From positions 1-64,000 of the forward strand of contig VXCM01000738.1 of the NCBI GenBank assembly GCA_014773175.1: a DNA stretch of 64,000 nt, in the 5' to 3' direction. The notes beneath the pieces are model-generated. The model saw only the letters and a program-made list of their open reading frames with translations, searched no databases and was not told the origin of the DNA. The stretch is from Lucifuga dentata. Its lineage: Eukaryota; Chordata; Actinopteri; Ophidiiformes; Bythitidae. Positions 23,918 to 37,186 of this stretch are shown here, one piece after another (the first letter of the stretch is position 1; every line of letters starts with the position of its first letter). A program made the translations under genes and the position numbers.

Positions 23918-23975
23918 GTAGTCAGTAGCTGTAGAGGCAGTAGGTTGCTGGTTCGATCCCCGGACTGTCTCATTG
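23918..23975 (+). repeat. tRNA-like (SINE head) fragment
   Basis: Contains TAGCTGTAGAGGCAG, a degenerate A-box region, and GGTTCGATCCCC, a good Pol III B-box, at the spacing of a tRNA-derived SINE head. No tRNA fold with acceptor stem was found. Confidence 0.5.
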
Positions 23976-24022
23976 ACTTTATGATTTCATATTTACATCC
24001 TTTTGGACTGGATCAGGACTTA

Positions 24023-24442
24023 CCGTATATACTCGAGTATAAGCCGACCCCTTGATGTTGTTCTATCAATTTATTTGTTTAGCAAATTACCTGTTTTTCT
24101 GGGTATTGTCATAGTATTCCTGTGATTTTCTGAAAATAATCCACATACCAGTACCAGTAAACATTATATTTATTTCAGCAGCTGATTACCGTAACTGACC
24201 AATCACAACAGAGCTTACTGGCTGCTGCAAAATGTGCTGGATAAGATGTTTAGTCAGGAAATATCTCATTCTAAGGTATGATTTAAACTATTTTCCATGG
24301 GTAGTGGTAATGGGTAGTATTTTCACCTCTGGAAATTTCCTTCTCTGGGATCAAATTTGAATTTCTCATGTAAAAACCGACCCCCTGATTTGCTTTGTGA
24401 AATTTGGTTACAAAAACTCGGCTTATACTCGAGTAAATATGG
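24023..24442 (+). mobile_element. TACTCGAGTA-ended MITE
   Basis: Inverted termini CCGTATATACTCGAG / CCATATTTACTCGAG continue inward as TATAAGCCGA on both sides (about 25 bp). The 420-bp body holds two pieces also found at 5190-5345 and (inverted) 6918-7022. It is preceded by TA, but the right flank is AA, so the target duplication is uncertain. No coding sequence. Confidence 0.75.
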
Positions 24443-24551
24443 AAATTGTATTTATATCTCACTGTTTTGTTAGATCTTTATTTGTCTCTTTGTAATCGCC
24501 TGCTTCGCTACTGTTGCCTCCAATTTCACACCTGTACGGTAATGGAAAGGG

Positions 24552-24796
24552 TTAAAGGAACATAAAGGAACATACTGGTGATTTTTTTTCTTTTTTCATG
24601 TTTAAGCCCAATAAAGCTATCCGCATATATGTTATATTACAGACGACCAGTTTCCAAAATTATAAAACTATTTTAGTTTTCTGGTTATTATGCCAAACCC
24701 TTTAATCTTTTAAAATCAAATTTTCAGATGAGTAGAAAGTCATTAATATATGTCAATATTGGGCTCAAATATGCAATATTGCCAGTATTACATTTG
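24552..24796 (-). mobile_element. TTAA-flanked MITE, copy E (internally deleted)
   Basis: Inverted relative to copies A-D, and only about 245 bp. Both terminal-repeat regions (ends GGAACATACTGG and GCCAGTATTAC) are kept, but the central half is missing. The shortened right-half block 'aaactattttagttttct' is recognisable. Confidence 0.7.
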
Positions 24797-25086
24797 CCAT
24801 TTTTCCTTTGACAGCTGATCCTAATTAAAAATCCAGACTGTTTACACCAATTACTGATGCATCCAAAACTTTAACAGCATTAGAAAGCATTTAGTTGTAT
24901 AGTCCTTAATATGTATGTAAAAAAACAAAAAAGTCTCATCAATGAAAGGATGATAGTACTTCCAATTCTCTGTTTTGATCCATGATCCAGTTACTGTAGC
25001 GCAGATTTTGATGATTTTGCTACAACATCAAAACTGTGAAGATCCTTCTTGTAAAATGAGCATAATTATCTTATTTGACAACAGTG

Positions 25087-25690
25087 AGCACCTGAGATGA
25101 GCCTGGGTAGAGGATTTGGGTGTAGATGTTTCGGAGGAACAATGCAAGGAGGCCTTAGAGCAGATCCATTCTTCTTCTGTGTGCACAAAACATGCCCTCT
25201 TGCATTTAAAGCTATTAGACTGATTGCATTATCCTAAACGAAAGCCAAATAAGATATTTCCTAGATCCTTCTTATGAACACTGTGTGCTTGTGCCAGCAT
25301 CATCAACTCATAATTTCCAGAATTGTTGTATGATATCAAATTACTGGAGGAGTATTTTCCAAAGGTTTTTAATAGACCTATTGATTTAGACCCTTTCATA
25401 GCAATTTTTGGCATCATGGCTTGTAAAATAATGAGATAGTTCAGAACACAACACAATAGCATTTTTCAACTTTTTGTTTTTTTTTTGGCACGAAGATTGA
25501 TCCTGCTTAATTGGAAGCGAGCAACAGCCCCGAGTCACACAAAGTGGATGAGAGAGATAATGAAGTATTTAGAACTCGAGAAAATAAAATTTTAACTGAG
25601 AGGATAGGAAAATATTTTTATGAAATCTGGTTACCCTTTATCAGAGCGGTGGCTTGTAAAAGAGAAGTTTTGACAGCCGTCTTCATGTTA
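25087..25690 (+). pseudogene. L1-like LINE ORF2 C-terminal fragment
   Basis: Plus-strand translation reads AWVEDLGVDVSEEQ, then HSSSVCTKHALLHLK, a typical L1-type ORF2 C-terminal block, then LLEEYFPKVF and, after stops and frame changes, a segment ending near KIFYEIWLPFI. Several in-frame stops show it is dead. The 5' part of the LINE is absent. A poly-T run with N follows at 25741-25779. Confidence 0.75.
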
Positions 25691-25699
25691 ATCTAAGTC

Positions 25700-28384
25700 T
25701 GTATAGTATTTGTAAAATGTAAATGTTGGATGCTTGGCTTTTTTTTTTTTTTTTTTTTNTTTTTTTTTTTTTTTTTTTAGTTTTCTGTTAAAGACCTTTC
25801 TGTACAACATGCAATCATGTTATGTATTTCTGTCGTGCAATGTAGTGAATGCTATGCATTATATTCGTTTTTTTTTATTGCATTTTGTATTTTTATTTCA
25901 CCTTTGTAGAGTTGAATAGTTGTGTCTAACATATTTATGCTTATTAAAAACACAATAAAAATATATCGCTAAAGAAGAAATATGTTTTTGAACAAAACCT
26001 CCATTTGAACCACCATTAAACAAATAAGTAGAACCCTTCAGACATTATATTTCTATCATAACAACAAACAAACCACAAAAATGAAATTATCACAACTGCT
26101 CTATTCAGACTCTGGTATCACCCTCGGCCACATATGGTCCATAAACTCTACTTTTGACTGACTTTTGCATTATGCAAAGGAATTATGATCTTGCATTAAA
26201 GCTTTGCGACATTCTGCCATGTTATAAAGCCTTTATAGAAGATAACTCCTGCCTTGCTGCACTAACATACGTGACACTAATGTCAGATTTGCAGAGGTAA
26301 AAGTCGAGGCGGTGCTAAGAAGAGATGTAAATGTTTATCTGGCCTTTAACGCCAAGACACACGGGATTAATAAAATGACAGCAGGGTATTTACCCTATGT
26401 TCGGTCGGCAGGTGTGACCGGCAATAATAGAGTTGTTAGTCACAACGTGGACATTTAAATTGTAAAATCTATTCAAGGGGTGACAGTTTCTGACCTGTGT
26501 GTGTTGGATTGTCTAATAATGCATCATTACTGTGTTAAAAAAAAAAAAAAAAAANAAAAAAAAAAAAAAAAACATTATTCACAGATTTGATGACAATAAT
26601 TGCTTGTGGCAGCAGCCTTATTACCCTGCAGAGGAACCTGGAGAAGAAGTTCCCTGCCACTGCATTCTAGTTTTCCATTAACCCCTGTCACCTGCTTGAC
26701 AGGTATGGAAGGTGAATGTCGCCAAACCTCCATACATGACACACAACACATTGCATATGGCAAACAATCTCCCCCCCCCCACCTCCATAGGGCCAGAAAT
26801 ATCTCAGAAATCATGGCTGCGNTTTTTTTTTTTTTTTGTTTTTTTCCAAGTTTAATGTGTAGGTTTTATAATCTATTTAGAATTACTGTGCCATTTTTTG
26901 ATGAATGTCTCAGATTTTCATTGTATGGCACATGGTTGTTTTATGAGGCACTTCTGAAGTGTAATGCGGTTAAATTAAGGAAAGCAGCGGAGGAATAGCA
27001 AACACCATAAATTGTTATGCTTGCAATTACGCTCCATGACATGTGAAATATAGCGATGAAACAATATTTAGTTTAAAGCGGCACTCGAAAAGATTTTTCG
27101 ATATAAAGAGGCACCTGGCTTTTCAGTCTGAACAACAAAGTGAAAGATATAGACGAGAGTAGAGAAGATGGTCAGAAAGTGAGAAAGTGTAGACGCACAG
27201 TATTTTTATCCTCTACCTATATCTAATAAAAACCTCACAGGGAAAGACTTCAGAGGAAAATTCAAACTGTCTGCACTGTGCCTGAGACTGCTTTGAGTGG
27301 GAGGAGGGGCATTGAGAGGTGTTGCCACAGTAATTGCGATAAAAGCCCATAATTTTCTTGAGTACATCTCTAAGTCCTGCTATGTTTATGCCCAGTTTTG
27401 TGGAATTATGATTTAATGTTGCATGCTGAAGATCAGACAACATACCTACAGTTTTCCAGTCTGCTTCTATTTATGTTTCTACCAAATTCCAGTTTTCTAG
27501 GCCTTTATTGAATTTTTCTTTCTTGAAAAAAAATATGTTTTTTTTATTCATTTTATTTCTGTTATTCTTGTACTTATTCATTTTTATTTTATTTCATCTG
27601 TGACTGTCTCAGTGGCCTCATATATTGTCTTTCTATATTCAGTTTTCCTTTGTTTTATTGCCTATTTTTATGAATTGTCCATTTTTTTTTTTATTTTATT
27701 TTATTTCTTTTTGCCAACGAAATGTCTCTGGAAAGCACTTTGAGTTGCATTTTTCATGTATGATACTTTAATCGCTCAATGCTTCAGATTGACATGAGGA
27801 AATGTGAAGCAGGCAACAAGCTTTGTGGAATTCTTAAATTGAGATGTTCAAGCTTCACGTTGAATTTAATAATATGCAGAGTTAATATGCAGAGTTTGGT
27901 GTTTAACCCACGTGTGTTACAGGCCAGGACACTACAGTCCCTCTCTAAGGCTGCAGAACGGGACATTAGGACATTGGTCAGATGTGAAACAAACATTTAT
28001 ATAAGTTTTGTAGAATTCCTCACCAGGTTCAGATGAAGAGAAAAGTCAAAATCTCAATCTCCCATATAAAATGAATGGAGAAATTGTTCAAATCACCTTC
28101 AAATCATCCCCTCTTCCACATCTTCTCACTCCTTCATAGTTGGATCTAGAAACATCACTCTACTTCTCAGAAACTCACAAGACTTTATTTTAAATGGATG
28201 CCAAATATTTGTAACTTTTACAGTTTTTGAAAAATCGCTATTTAACCATTGCCATTTTCCACATATTTTTCTGCAATTTTTGGAATTCAGCTACATCCAT
28301 AAACTTCAAGCAAGGGACTTCAAAGTACCTTTAAAATGTTCTGCTGGATTAGTACCTTAAGGGGTAGAATTTTCCTAACCTTAA
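25700..28384. other. No gene seen
   Basis: Contains poly-A and poly-T runs broken by N (25759, 26555, 26822), AT-rich sequence and a retroelement-like 'aaagcactttgagttgca' tail near 27735-27755. No supported gene. Confidence 0.5.
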
Positions 28385-28765
28385 CTTCTTTCCTTCCATC
28401 CATCCATCTATTATCCATACCTGCATATCCTATTCAGGTTTGCAGGAGCTGGAGCCTACCCCAGCTGTCATTGTGCGAGAGGCAGGGTACACCTGGACAG
28501 GTTGCCAACCTATCACAGGACTGACACACACATACAGACAAACTCATTCACACCTACAGGCAATTTAGAGTTTCCAAATCACCTAACCTGCATGTCTTTG
28601 GAAGTACTAGGAGGAACCCGGAGCACCTGGGGGAAACCCATGCGGACACAGGAAGAACATGCAAACTCCACAGAAAGGACCTAGTCAGATTCAAACCCAG
28701 AACCCTTCTTGCTGTGAGGCAACAGTGCAAACCACCAAGCCACTATGTCACCCAAGTTTATTGCC
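28385..28765 (+). mobile_element. RTE-like (Expander-type) LINE 3' end
   Basis: Starts with a CATC repeat and continues through 'ggagctggagcctaccccag', 'acacacatacagacaaactc', 'ctgcatgtctttgga' and 'acccttcttgctgtgaggc', the order of the widespread teleost RTE/Expander-type terminal region. The element is 5'-truncated and non-coding. Family name from memory, moderate confidence. Confidence 0.65.
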
Positions 28766-29394
28766 ACGTTTACTTAAAATACATTGGAGTTTTTGGCTAA
28801 AGCCAATCTTCATTCAAGACTCATTCAATACATTTAAAATATAATGCATTGACAGTTTAACATGACATAGACTGACTATAGTAAGAGTTAAAGGTTCATA
28901 AAAGAGTTTTAAAAAGTGCAGAGAGTGCTGTGTGTGGTATTTGTTGACTGCCGAGGGATACAAACTGTCTTCTCCAGACCTGTTTGTGTGAACTGAAAGT
29001 TTCCGTGCCTTGTTTGAAGCAGCGTGATCGGGCCATTAAACAGGTGACAAGCATCGGCTCTGGGCACTATAATGGCATCTTCTGTGGTAGATGTCGCCTA
29101 TTCAAGGCAGCTCTGTGCACAAAAAAAAAAAAAAAAAAANAAAAAAAAAAAAAAAAAAGCCTGGGTCAACAAGCGCTTTGGTTTCTGTACCGAGCTTTTA
29201 TGCAGCCAGTAAAGACACTGGTCAGATGTATTTCTGCAAATGAGGCAAACATGCCTCAGACATCTCTCATCTCTGCAGTAAAACAGAAGATTTTAATATA
29301 AAGAAAGAAGTTAAATATACTCTCTGATAACCAGATGCAATAAATAAATACAGGAATGCAATTTAACATTAACTTCATGAATTTATTTTAGGAA
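28766..29394. other. No gene seen
   Basis: Includes a poly-A run with N at 29121-29158. Otherwise unassigned. Confidence 0.5.
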
Positions 29395-29399
29395 TCTTA

Positions 29400-29640
29400 T
29401 CAAATTGAAGGCTCGTAAAAATAGCCACCCTTACCTTTGATGATAGCTTGACATATTTTGGGCATTCGTTTGAAGAGTTTCTCTAGATAATCTTGGGAAA
29501 TTTCAGCCCATTTCTCCTGAAGAAACTCCCAGAGCTATTTGGCACTGGATGGTTGTCTGCTTTTGACCTTTTGACCCCACACCACTTCAATGGGAGAGAT
29601 GTCTGGTGACCGTGCTGGCTAAGATATGAGTTCACACAGT
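29400..29640 (-). pseudogene. Tc1-like transposase C-terminal fragment
   Basis: Minus-strand translation reads WPARSPDISPIEVVWGQK, with the DLNPIE-type motif holding the third catalytic residue, then LWEFLQEKWAEIS and KGKGGYFYE, the usual C-terminus. One in-frame stop separates the blocks. The rest of the element and its ends are not visible, so it is a stranded fragment. Confidence 0.85.
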
Positions 29641-29646
29641 CGAGCG

Positions 29647-29680
29647 CTGTGAATAATTGCTGCACAGCAATTATTCACAG
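29647..29680. repeat. Perfect 16-bp-arm palindrome
   Basis: CTGTGAATAATTGCTG is followed after two bases by its exact complement CAGCAATTATTCACAG. It directly abuts the Tc1 fragment. Confidence 0.9.
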
Positions 29681-29689
29681 TTAATTTCG

Positions 29690-31910
29690 CTATCACACCA
29701 CCGTCAGCTGACTAATATGAGTCAAACATATTCATGTCAGGCTTTTATAGCATTGGGTCATGGTGTGTAATTTAGAATGGGCAGTGGCTAAAGGACTTAA
29801 AAACAAGTTTTATGCTCCAGATAATTACTTCAGTACATTTTTTTAAGAGTCACTCTTTTCCTTGATAAATATGGGCCCTTAAATGTGAAACAGAAAAATA
29901 CTGTAGGTAAGATGTATTCTTTCCTAATGCTTATATTTTATGGATTGAAAGTTATCAAAATGTATCATGATGCTTTACAAACAGCACGGCAGTTATTCAG
30001 ACTTCACAAATAATGGACCATACGCAATTTCCATCATTTTTGGATGCCGTAGATCTAAAAACCTTTGATTTGTGCACATGTTGTTGCTATGGAGATTCAG
30101 ATATTACACAGGTGCACTGTATGTTTCCTCTTGTCTAGTCAGTCTTTAGTCTTATATGTTTCTTCTTGGTGCAGTTTGTGGTTGTCAGTCCCAATTTCTA
30201 GTTGTAGATGGCATTAAACTGTGGTAGATCAGAGTAAATAGTAGCTTAGTTGGTGTGGGAGAGAGGCTTTGAGAAAACAAACTATAAAAGCGAACCCAAA
30301 AAACATTTTGTGATGGTTGTACTTTCAGACGGAACTTGTCACATCCAGTCACATCTTCAACAAGTAACAACGAGAGAGACAATGATAATGTCACAGATTG
30401 AATACTTTGTGAAATGATATTGACGTGCTGGACAGGTTTGACCCCCCTGTGTCTGAAAGAGAAGATGGGATGAGTTCAGTGAAATAAGCTCCTTCTTTCA
30501 CAGTGGGACAACATTGATTTCCAGTGAATAGATGTTGACAAGAGCTCCAGCACTGTCAGTCCAAATACATTAGAAAAGCAACGACATCGGAAAGCTGAAG
30601 CTGACAAGAATATTTCTCCTCCCAGCAGCTGAAAACATGACAAGAGCAAGTTTGGAATTTGAAAACACATTTACTTTCTTTTTCTTGAGCCATAGCACCA
30701 TAAAGGTCCTAAAGCGATGCTCGGCTTTTGTACATCAATTTGATCTTTTAACGCACTCAATGTGGCGTGACTTCATGGGCTGCAAACTGCTGGCCTGATG
30801 TGCAGGTCATAATTAATGTTATGGCATTTTTGGGGCACTCTTCATCCATTACTGGAAATGAGCAAATTGTTTCCCATGAAGTCTGTGGTAAAAAAATACA
30901 ATTGGTTATAGGACTTTTATGTTTCATATTTTTAAGGGAAAATTACAGGAGCGAATGAACAACATCATTACAAGAACCATTCCAGTGCTATTTCCCCCCA
31001 CATTTATCATGTAAAGCAAAACAAAAAATGTAAGGCTTGCTGACCTGTGTTCATTCAGAGCTAATTCTGCATCCAAGCATGGAAATCCCTCATAACAGCA
31101 TGAAAATACAATTTGTTCTTATCAGGTTGGCACACACTGAGGATGCTGCAAGCAGTTTGGAAAGTTGCAGAAATTTTCAGCAACTTTTTATTTTTTTTTT
31201 ATTTACTGTGTTTACACCAACAGCTTTTTGTTCACTATTCTGCTTCCAACAACTGGAACTTCTGCACCCCTTATCTGACCTGTACGTTTGGCCTTACGTG
31301 GAAATCATACAAACCCACTTAATCTCTAGAGTATTTGCCTAGATATTTACAGATACCCTCCCTGCTTTTGTTATAGCATTCCACAAAGTCTGGGAGTGTT
31401 TCTATAAGACAAAGATGCTCTTTAAATGCAAAACTTTATTTAACTATAAAAGGCTGAGGATTCTAGTTATTGGCTATCTGGAGTCTTGTTTTACTACTAA
31501 TGATGTTTTCACACCTGTAGCCCCTTCGCTGTTGTCCAATTAAGGAATTGTTACATTGGTTTGGTTGAACAAAAATCTAATACTGTATAAGTCATATGAA
31601 AACACTTGCTGAGTTCATTATTCAGAAATAACTGGAGGCGGGAGAAAGAAAACTCAAAACAGGAAAAAAGTTTACAAAGCTGAAATAGCTAAATAGCAGA
31701 GAACAAAGATGGAATTGAGATATTTTTCCTGGTCATAGTCATTATTTGGGCCATGTACCGAAAAGCAGAAGGTGAATATGACTTTAAGACAACGTGTAGA
31801 AAACCATGTTGCTTCAGGTGATGTAAAGATGAAAGAATATCAAAACAGGACTATAGAGACATATTGGGCACCTACATCCGAGACCCTGTATTCCAGTATC
31901 TGTATTCTTT
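29690..31910. other. No gene seen
   Basis: Unassigned sequence with short, motif-free open frames on both strands. Confidence 0.5.
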
Positions 31911-32096
31911 GCTGAGCAGAAGGGAGATTTACAATTCTGTGATGCTTCTACTGTAGCCATAGCAGCAGTAGTCTATCTACGGGTTGTAGATTCTGATGGA
32001 CAACGTCATGTCGGCTTTGTGATGGGAAAGGCTAAACTGGCATCACGTCCTGCTCACACTGTTCCATGGTTGGAATTCTGTGCTGCACCACATGCT
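31911..32096 (+). pseudogene. BEL/Pao retrotransposon pol fragment
   Basis: The open frame shows LQFCDASTVAIAAVVYLRV and GFVMGKAKLASRPAHTVP followed by LEFCAA, matching the Pao-family pol segment (RNase H region) with its FCDAS and P.LELCAA landmarks. Only about 62 codons are alignable, no LTRs flank it, and the downstream open frame does not continue the domain. A solitary relic. Confidence 0.75.
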
Positions 32097-32099
32097 AAC

Positions 32100-33411
32100 C
32101 TTAAACATGTCCATCCAAAGACATGTCAGGTAAGATTGATGTATTACGATCTTTTCAAAGCATTCATTGGATTTGCTAATCAAAGGTGGGGTAATTTACT
32201 TAAAGTTAACCATGTGCACTTAGCCATCTCTGGTCTCTGGTTTTAAGTTAATTAGTGTTCAGACCACAAACAAACCACTCCAGACTTTGGGAACTGGACC
32301 AAGACCACCTCCTTAAACCACCTTGGTGCAGTTGTTTTGGAAAGATGTGTTTGCTGTGTTCAGACATGCCCAAATGAACTATACCAAGAGGAGACCCCAA
32401 GTCTGATTAAACTGGCCCAACCAGAGTGCAACACCCCAAAACCTCTTGTTGGGTCACTAAGAACATTCATTACTTAACTAAATTTTTTGCAAACTTGACC
32501 AATCTGCAAATGCAAAAAATTACCATCCCTGGTTTCTCACTTTAAATACAGATTTTTAAAAAGAAAACAACCTTCAAACATCAGTTAAAAGATTTATGAC
32601 GTTATTTGCTACAGGGAGGTATTGTAAGTTATAAGTCACACTGCATCCAAAAATCACACCGAAGTAATGCTAATAGGATAAAATAAAGGTGCATTATTGA
32701 TAGTGTATTGGTGACACATAGTGACACTTCCTGGTTGATCACCATGCCAGAAAATCATTAGTGCAACGTCACTCACCCGTATAGCCGAGGCCCATTACAT
32801 CAGCTGGTCAGATCGCTCCTTTGTCCACAGCCTCTCATGTGAAACACTACTAAACATTAAACACCTGTTTCTTGCGGGCACCAGGCTGCACCAACAGCCA
32901 CCGCAATTAAGACCAAAGTCTGTTAACCATCGCTTTAGCCGAACAGCTGAAGAGGATGATGAGATGAGAGGAAGATAGAGACAGACAGAAGACTAGAAAG
33001 AGATGAGATGGGTTGCTGCTGAAGAAACAGAGACATAGAGGGATAGATGGGATGCTGGAAAGGGGAAGTGTTGAGAGATAGCGGGATTGAAGATCAGATG
33101 GGGTAAAATGGAGAGTAAAATGGAACACAGTTGCAAAACATGGGAGCAGAGGAAGTCTTTGGTAAGAGATGTGGATTTGCATTGCGGTGCTGGAGTGGTA
33201 TAACACCATCCATCTATAGCATCCTTAAGGGACCTCATTAAAAAGCATCAACAAACACAGACTGGGACTCGCTTCACCCATACATTTGATTTAGCATGCT
33301 AGCACAGAAAGAAAATCAGCATCCGTCTCCCTCTCAGGGCCTCTATCACACTGTGTGTTCCTGATCCATCACAAGTAAAGAAAATAATACTGCTAGCACT
33401 ACTGAAGCNCC
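32100..33411. other. No gene seen
   Basis: Unassigned sequence with an isolated N at 33409 leading into a TTTA repeat. Confidence 0.5.
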
Positions 33412-33442
33412 TTTATTTTATTTATTTATTTATTTATTTATT
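33412..33442 (+). repeat. (TTTA)n microsatellite
   Basis: About seven TTTA units immediately after an unresolved base. Confidence 0.9.
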
Positions 33443-36400
33443 TTGTACTTTTGGTTATTCTACTTGCCGGTAGCACTTAAGCTTTGACCCAGCTAAATCA
33501 TCATTAGCAGCAGGGTGCCATGTCAATGCAGTCATTTGTCATTTAACTATGATTTTCAATCCTGTGAGTAAGATTTCTTGAAATATACTGTTTCAGTTCT
33601 GAAAACATCTGATTTGTGTTACAACAGGCAATTTGCCATGAATGAAACAAACCAGTATGAGCACATGTAATTTGCTCAAATTGCAGTGGCTGAAGTATAT
33701 CATTTTGTGACTTGACTTACAGCACAGCAGCTCCACATGGTACTGTCATTTACATGAATAACAGAATGTGTCATTTCACCACATTTGGAAACTATAGTAC
33801 AGGGTCTTTCCTCCAGAAATGGTGTATTGGCATCTGGGTGTGTTGCAGCTTGCGGGTGCTACGCGTATGGCTGACCTTATGGTGTCTGAGCAGGAACACA
33901 GCAGTGGGGGGAACTGAGGCATGGTGGCGGCGGCAGCGCACAATGCTCAGCTCAGCAGGCAGACTGGGGAACAGCTGCTAAGAGCAATTTGTTTGACAAG
34001 TCAGAGGGTTGGGGCTGGCGGGAAATGCACTAGGGCTGCTTTACCTGTGGACTCTCACCAAGGGTTTTGTCTCTCCAGCAGAGGCAGTGGACTCTGTCCT
34101 TGCCTGGCATCAAAAGACAATCAGATGGTGGCGGTTAGGCCTGGCGAGAAGCTGTCAGCTGGGGATGTGGCGTAGTGACATCCTGAGTGCTGGACTGTCT
34201 GTTCGCTTCCCAGCGAAGAATACCCACTGCTGCTGCTGCTGCTGCCAAGGGCAGGAGGAAGTTAGTTGTTCACGCTTCAGTTAACACTAAGCCTCCTTTA
34301 TATACACAGAGGGAGGAGCATTGTGTTTCCTGGTCCTGAAGGATCTCTCTTCAAACAGAATCTGCGATTGTTTTACCATATCACTGGATGAGGGTTCTAG
34401 ACTCTGTTTTCTCATTAGGAATAGTTACATGCTGGGTAAGTTGTTGGAATACGCTCATACTCTGTTAACCTTTGTTGTGTCTGCGCATTTGCATCACTTC
34501 TGATAAACTATAGAAAAGAGTTTTATTTAAAGTATCAGCTTAGAATTTCTAAATCCCTACATCTGCATGTTCGCGTTTATATTCTTGCTGATGGTAAGTA
34601 AACAGCAAGTTTTTCAAATGCGCAGAGCTCAAAGACGTGTTTGTTTGTTTCCCCATAACAGATTCAGAATATAAATGATGCACCCAAACACATTTTGGAA
34701 TAAATGTGGATGATTAATCCTTTTCATTTTGTTAGATTCCAACATGCGGAACACATATTGCATTGCATTTGCCAGCAACGTATATTCTTATGCAGGGATC
34801 TTCCTCATTTCCACTGTTTAAAATCACTGTTTACCAGTATTAAAACTTAATTTTTCTGGCTGTGCCTCTACTGGCTTGTGTCAAAATGTAAAAGGATGAC
34901 TAAGGCTTTCCTGTTTGATAAGATTAATGTCCATTAACTTTAGACACAGTCAAGTGGGGATAAAACAAATTGCTCAAACAGAGAAAAAAACACTTTTAAT
35001 GAGTCACTGGAAATGAGCCTCCTAGTAGTACAGATTTGGAGGATAACTGAATAAGTGAATAGCTGGGGTTTGATGTAATTGCTGCTTTGTGGTTAGTGGA
35101 ACTCGGACATCTTGTACCGTATCAAAAGTGACATCAGTTTATTGCAGACACACACCAAAGTGAACAAGTGGAGAAACCTATGAACAGAAAACGAAGCGTG
35201 CAACAGCTTCTCATTGTTTGATCACACAACCGAAAAAGACAACCAAGGCTGGTTTGTCCGAATCTCTACTGTATGAATTTACTTTTTTTTTTTTTTTTTT
35301 TTNTTTTTTTTTTTTTTTTTTCCAATGAAAGCTTGACATTTGCAGATTTTGAAATGGATGTGTTGCACCTCTCAAACACAGTGACGTAAAATGTGGACAA
35401 GTATGAGGAAAAAATGGAGGAAGTTAAAAGAGGAGAAACAGAAAGACAGCTGGGTGTTTTATTATGCCTGAGTTGACCTGACTGAGCTGTTTTTCCATGC
35501 AAAGTTTTCAGAAAGTGGAGCACAAATCGATGCTCACAGTTCATCCCTGAAAAGAGAGTTGAACAGTCGTAGTAAAATATTAGTAAATGAGGAAAGCGGG
35601 AGTCAGTACAACAACGGGGAATTGTTTTAAAATTCTGAAGTCTCAAAGTTTGTTGATGGTTAGACCTTCACATGCAGCATAGAAAACATAGGAATGTTTC
35701 TACCATTTACCATATTGTGATTTATGCCCATAGAATATAATGTAATCTTTCTGCAGAACACTCAAAGGAAAAGAAAATCTAATGGTCCCTCATCAGCTAC
35801 TTTGAAAGACGAATGCTTTTAGCCCCCACAGACTACTTTTGATGAACTACGAAAATAGATCACAAAGGTTTGATGGAACGCTGAAAGTCAGAAATGTTTA
35901 CCATGGCTTGAAAAGAAGTCCTTTTCCTTTTGTTTTTTTTTTTTTCTTCCTAGAAGACCAAGTGAGGCCTATAGGTTCAGAGGGGCTTTTGAGAAAATAT
36001 TGATTTGGAGTTTCTTCAAAGATGCCTAAGTCTTTATGAAGAAGTCCTTAGAGACTCTTTGACCCTGTCTCAATCAGGGCATTAGTAGGCTCAATGTTCC
36101 CACAACAATAGTAGGGTCACCACTTATCCCCTGCCAGCCTGGTAATTGAAGCAGATTAAAGGAAAGTGTTTTGCTCCCAGCTGAGCAGATCAAAGTGTTA
36201 TAACAGATGATTGAATCACAGTTTGATAAAGTGTTTCGGTTATTTGTTTTAGTTTCTATTATAGATTTATGTTTGCATCTGATAGTTTAGTTTGTTTGTT
36301 AGCAGGTTTGCTCAAAAACTTCTTAACTGATTTTGATGAATCTTTGTAAAGTTTAAGGAATGGTCCAGAGAAGAACCCATTATATAGTTTGCTACGTATA

Positions 36401-36733
36401 AAACAGCTCTTTTATGCTGGCGCTTGACCAATCACTGCTGTTTGGTGACCCCAGGTCACCAAAAGGTTCTACCCCCCCAAGGCAGGAAGTAAATTCTTAA
36501 CTAGCAACTATGGTTCAGATACCAAATCCACCTTACTTCCTGTGATGAAAAATTAATAAAGTCCTGAATTCCAGAAGTAGTTCCTGCAATGGAAAAGGGG
36601 CTGTTGGTGCAGATCTGGATCCAGAGGCAGATACAGAAATAATAAAAAAAAAAGATTTCTTAACATTGTGAGATGCATTTTATTTCCCCAATATTTGTGT
36701 CAATTTCTTCAAAACAAATATGCCAAGCTCATA

Positions 36734-36734
<1 letters not shown>
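33443..36734. other. No gene seen
   Basis: A GC-richer patch at 33830-34290 has a short CTG run (34229-34247) but no recognised exon. Poly-T with N at 35283-35322. Confidence 0.5.
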
Positions 36735-36808
<74 letters not shown>

Positions 36809-36833
36809 NNNNNNNNNNTTTTTTTTTTTTTTT
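36735..36833 (+). repeat. (TA)n microsatellite ending in a 10-N gap and poly-T
   Basis: About 37 TA units to 36808, ten Ns (36809-36818), then poly-T. True array length is unresolved. Confidence 0.95.
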
Positions 36834-37144
36834 AAATCTACCATGGTAGTCAGTAGGTGCAGAAAGACCTTGGTTGGAATCCCGATCCTGCCTCTGGTCT
36901 GTTTATGTGTGGAGTTTCTATGTACTCCTCATCTAATCATCTCAGAATGCTACAAATCCAGAGACAGAACTTTACCACAGAAGTGTGGGATCAGTTAAAT
37001 AAAAATTTGATTATTAGAACAAAATAAATATTGTGTAGGTTTGTTCGGCCCTGATGGAGGTGTGAGCTGTAATGAGTGACTGTGCAGTTAAACACATTTC
37101 TCAATTTTTGACTGTCCCAGCATATTTTTCCACTGGATATTCTG

Positions 37145-37186
<42 letters not shown>

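Larger units (their letters stand above)
22809..24022. other. No gene; CRE-like pair, (GT)n and a SINE-like scrap
   Basis: Unassigned sequence apart from the sites annotated separately. (GT)n runs lie at 23325-23345 and 23716-23744, and an isolated N at 23669 shows no flanking duplication. Confidence 0.5.

Noticed and set aside
23918..23975. A functional tRNA gene
   Set aside because: Only the B-box is good. No acceptor stem or anticodon arm can be drawn.
33921..34284. GC-rich open frames near a CTG run
   Set aside because: Overlapping frames on the same strand with no recognised motif; likely composition effect.
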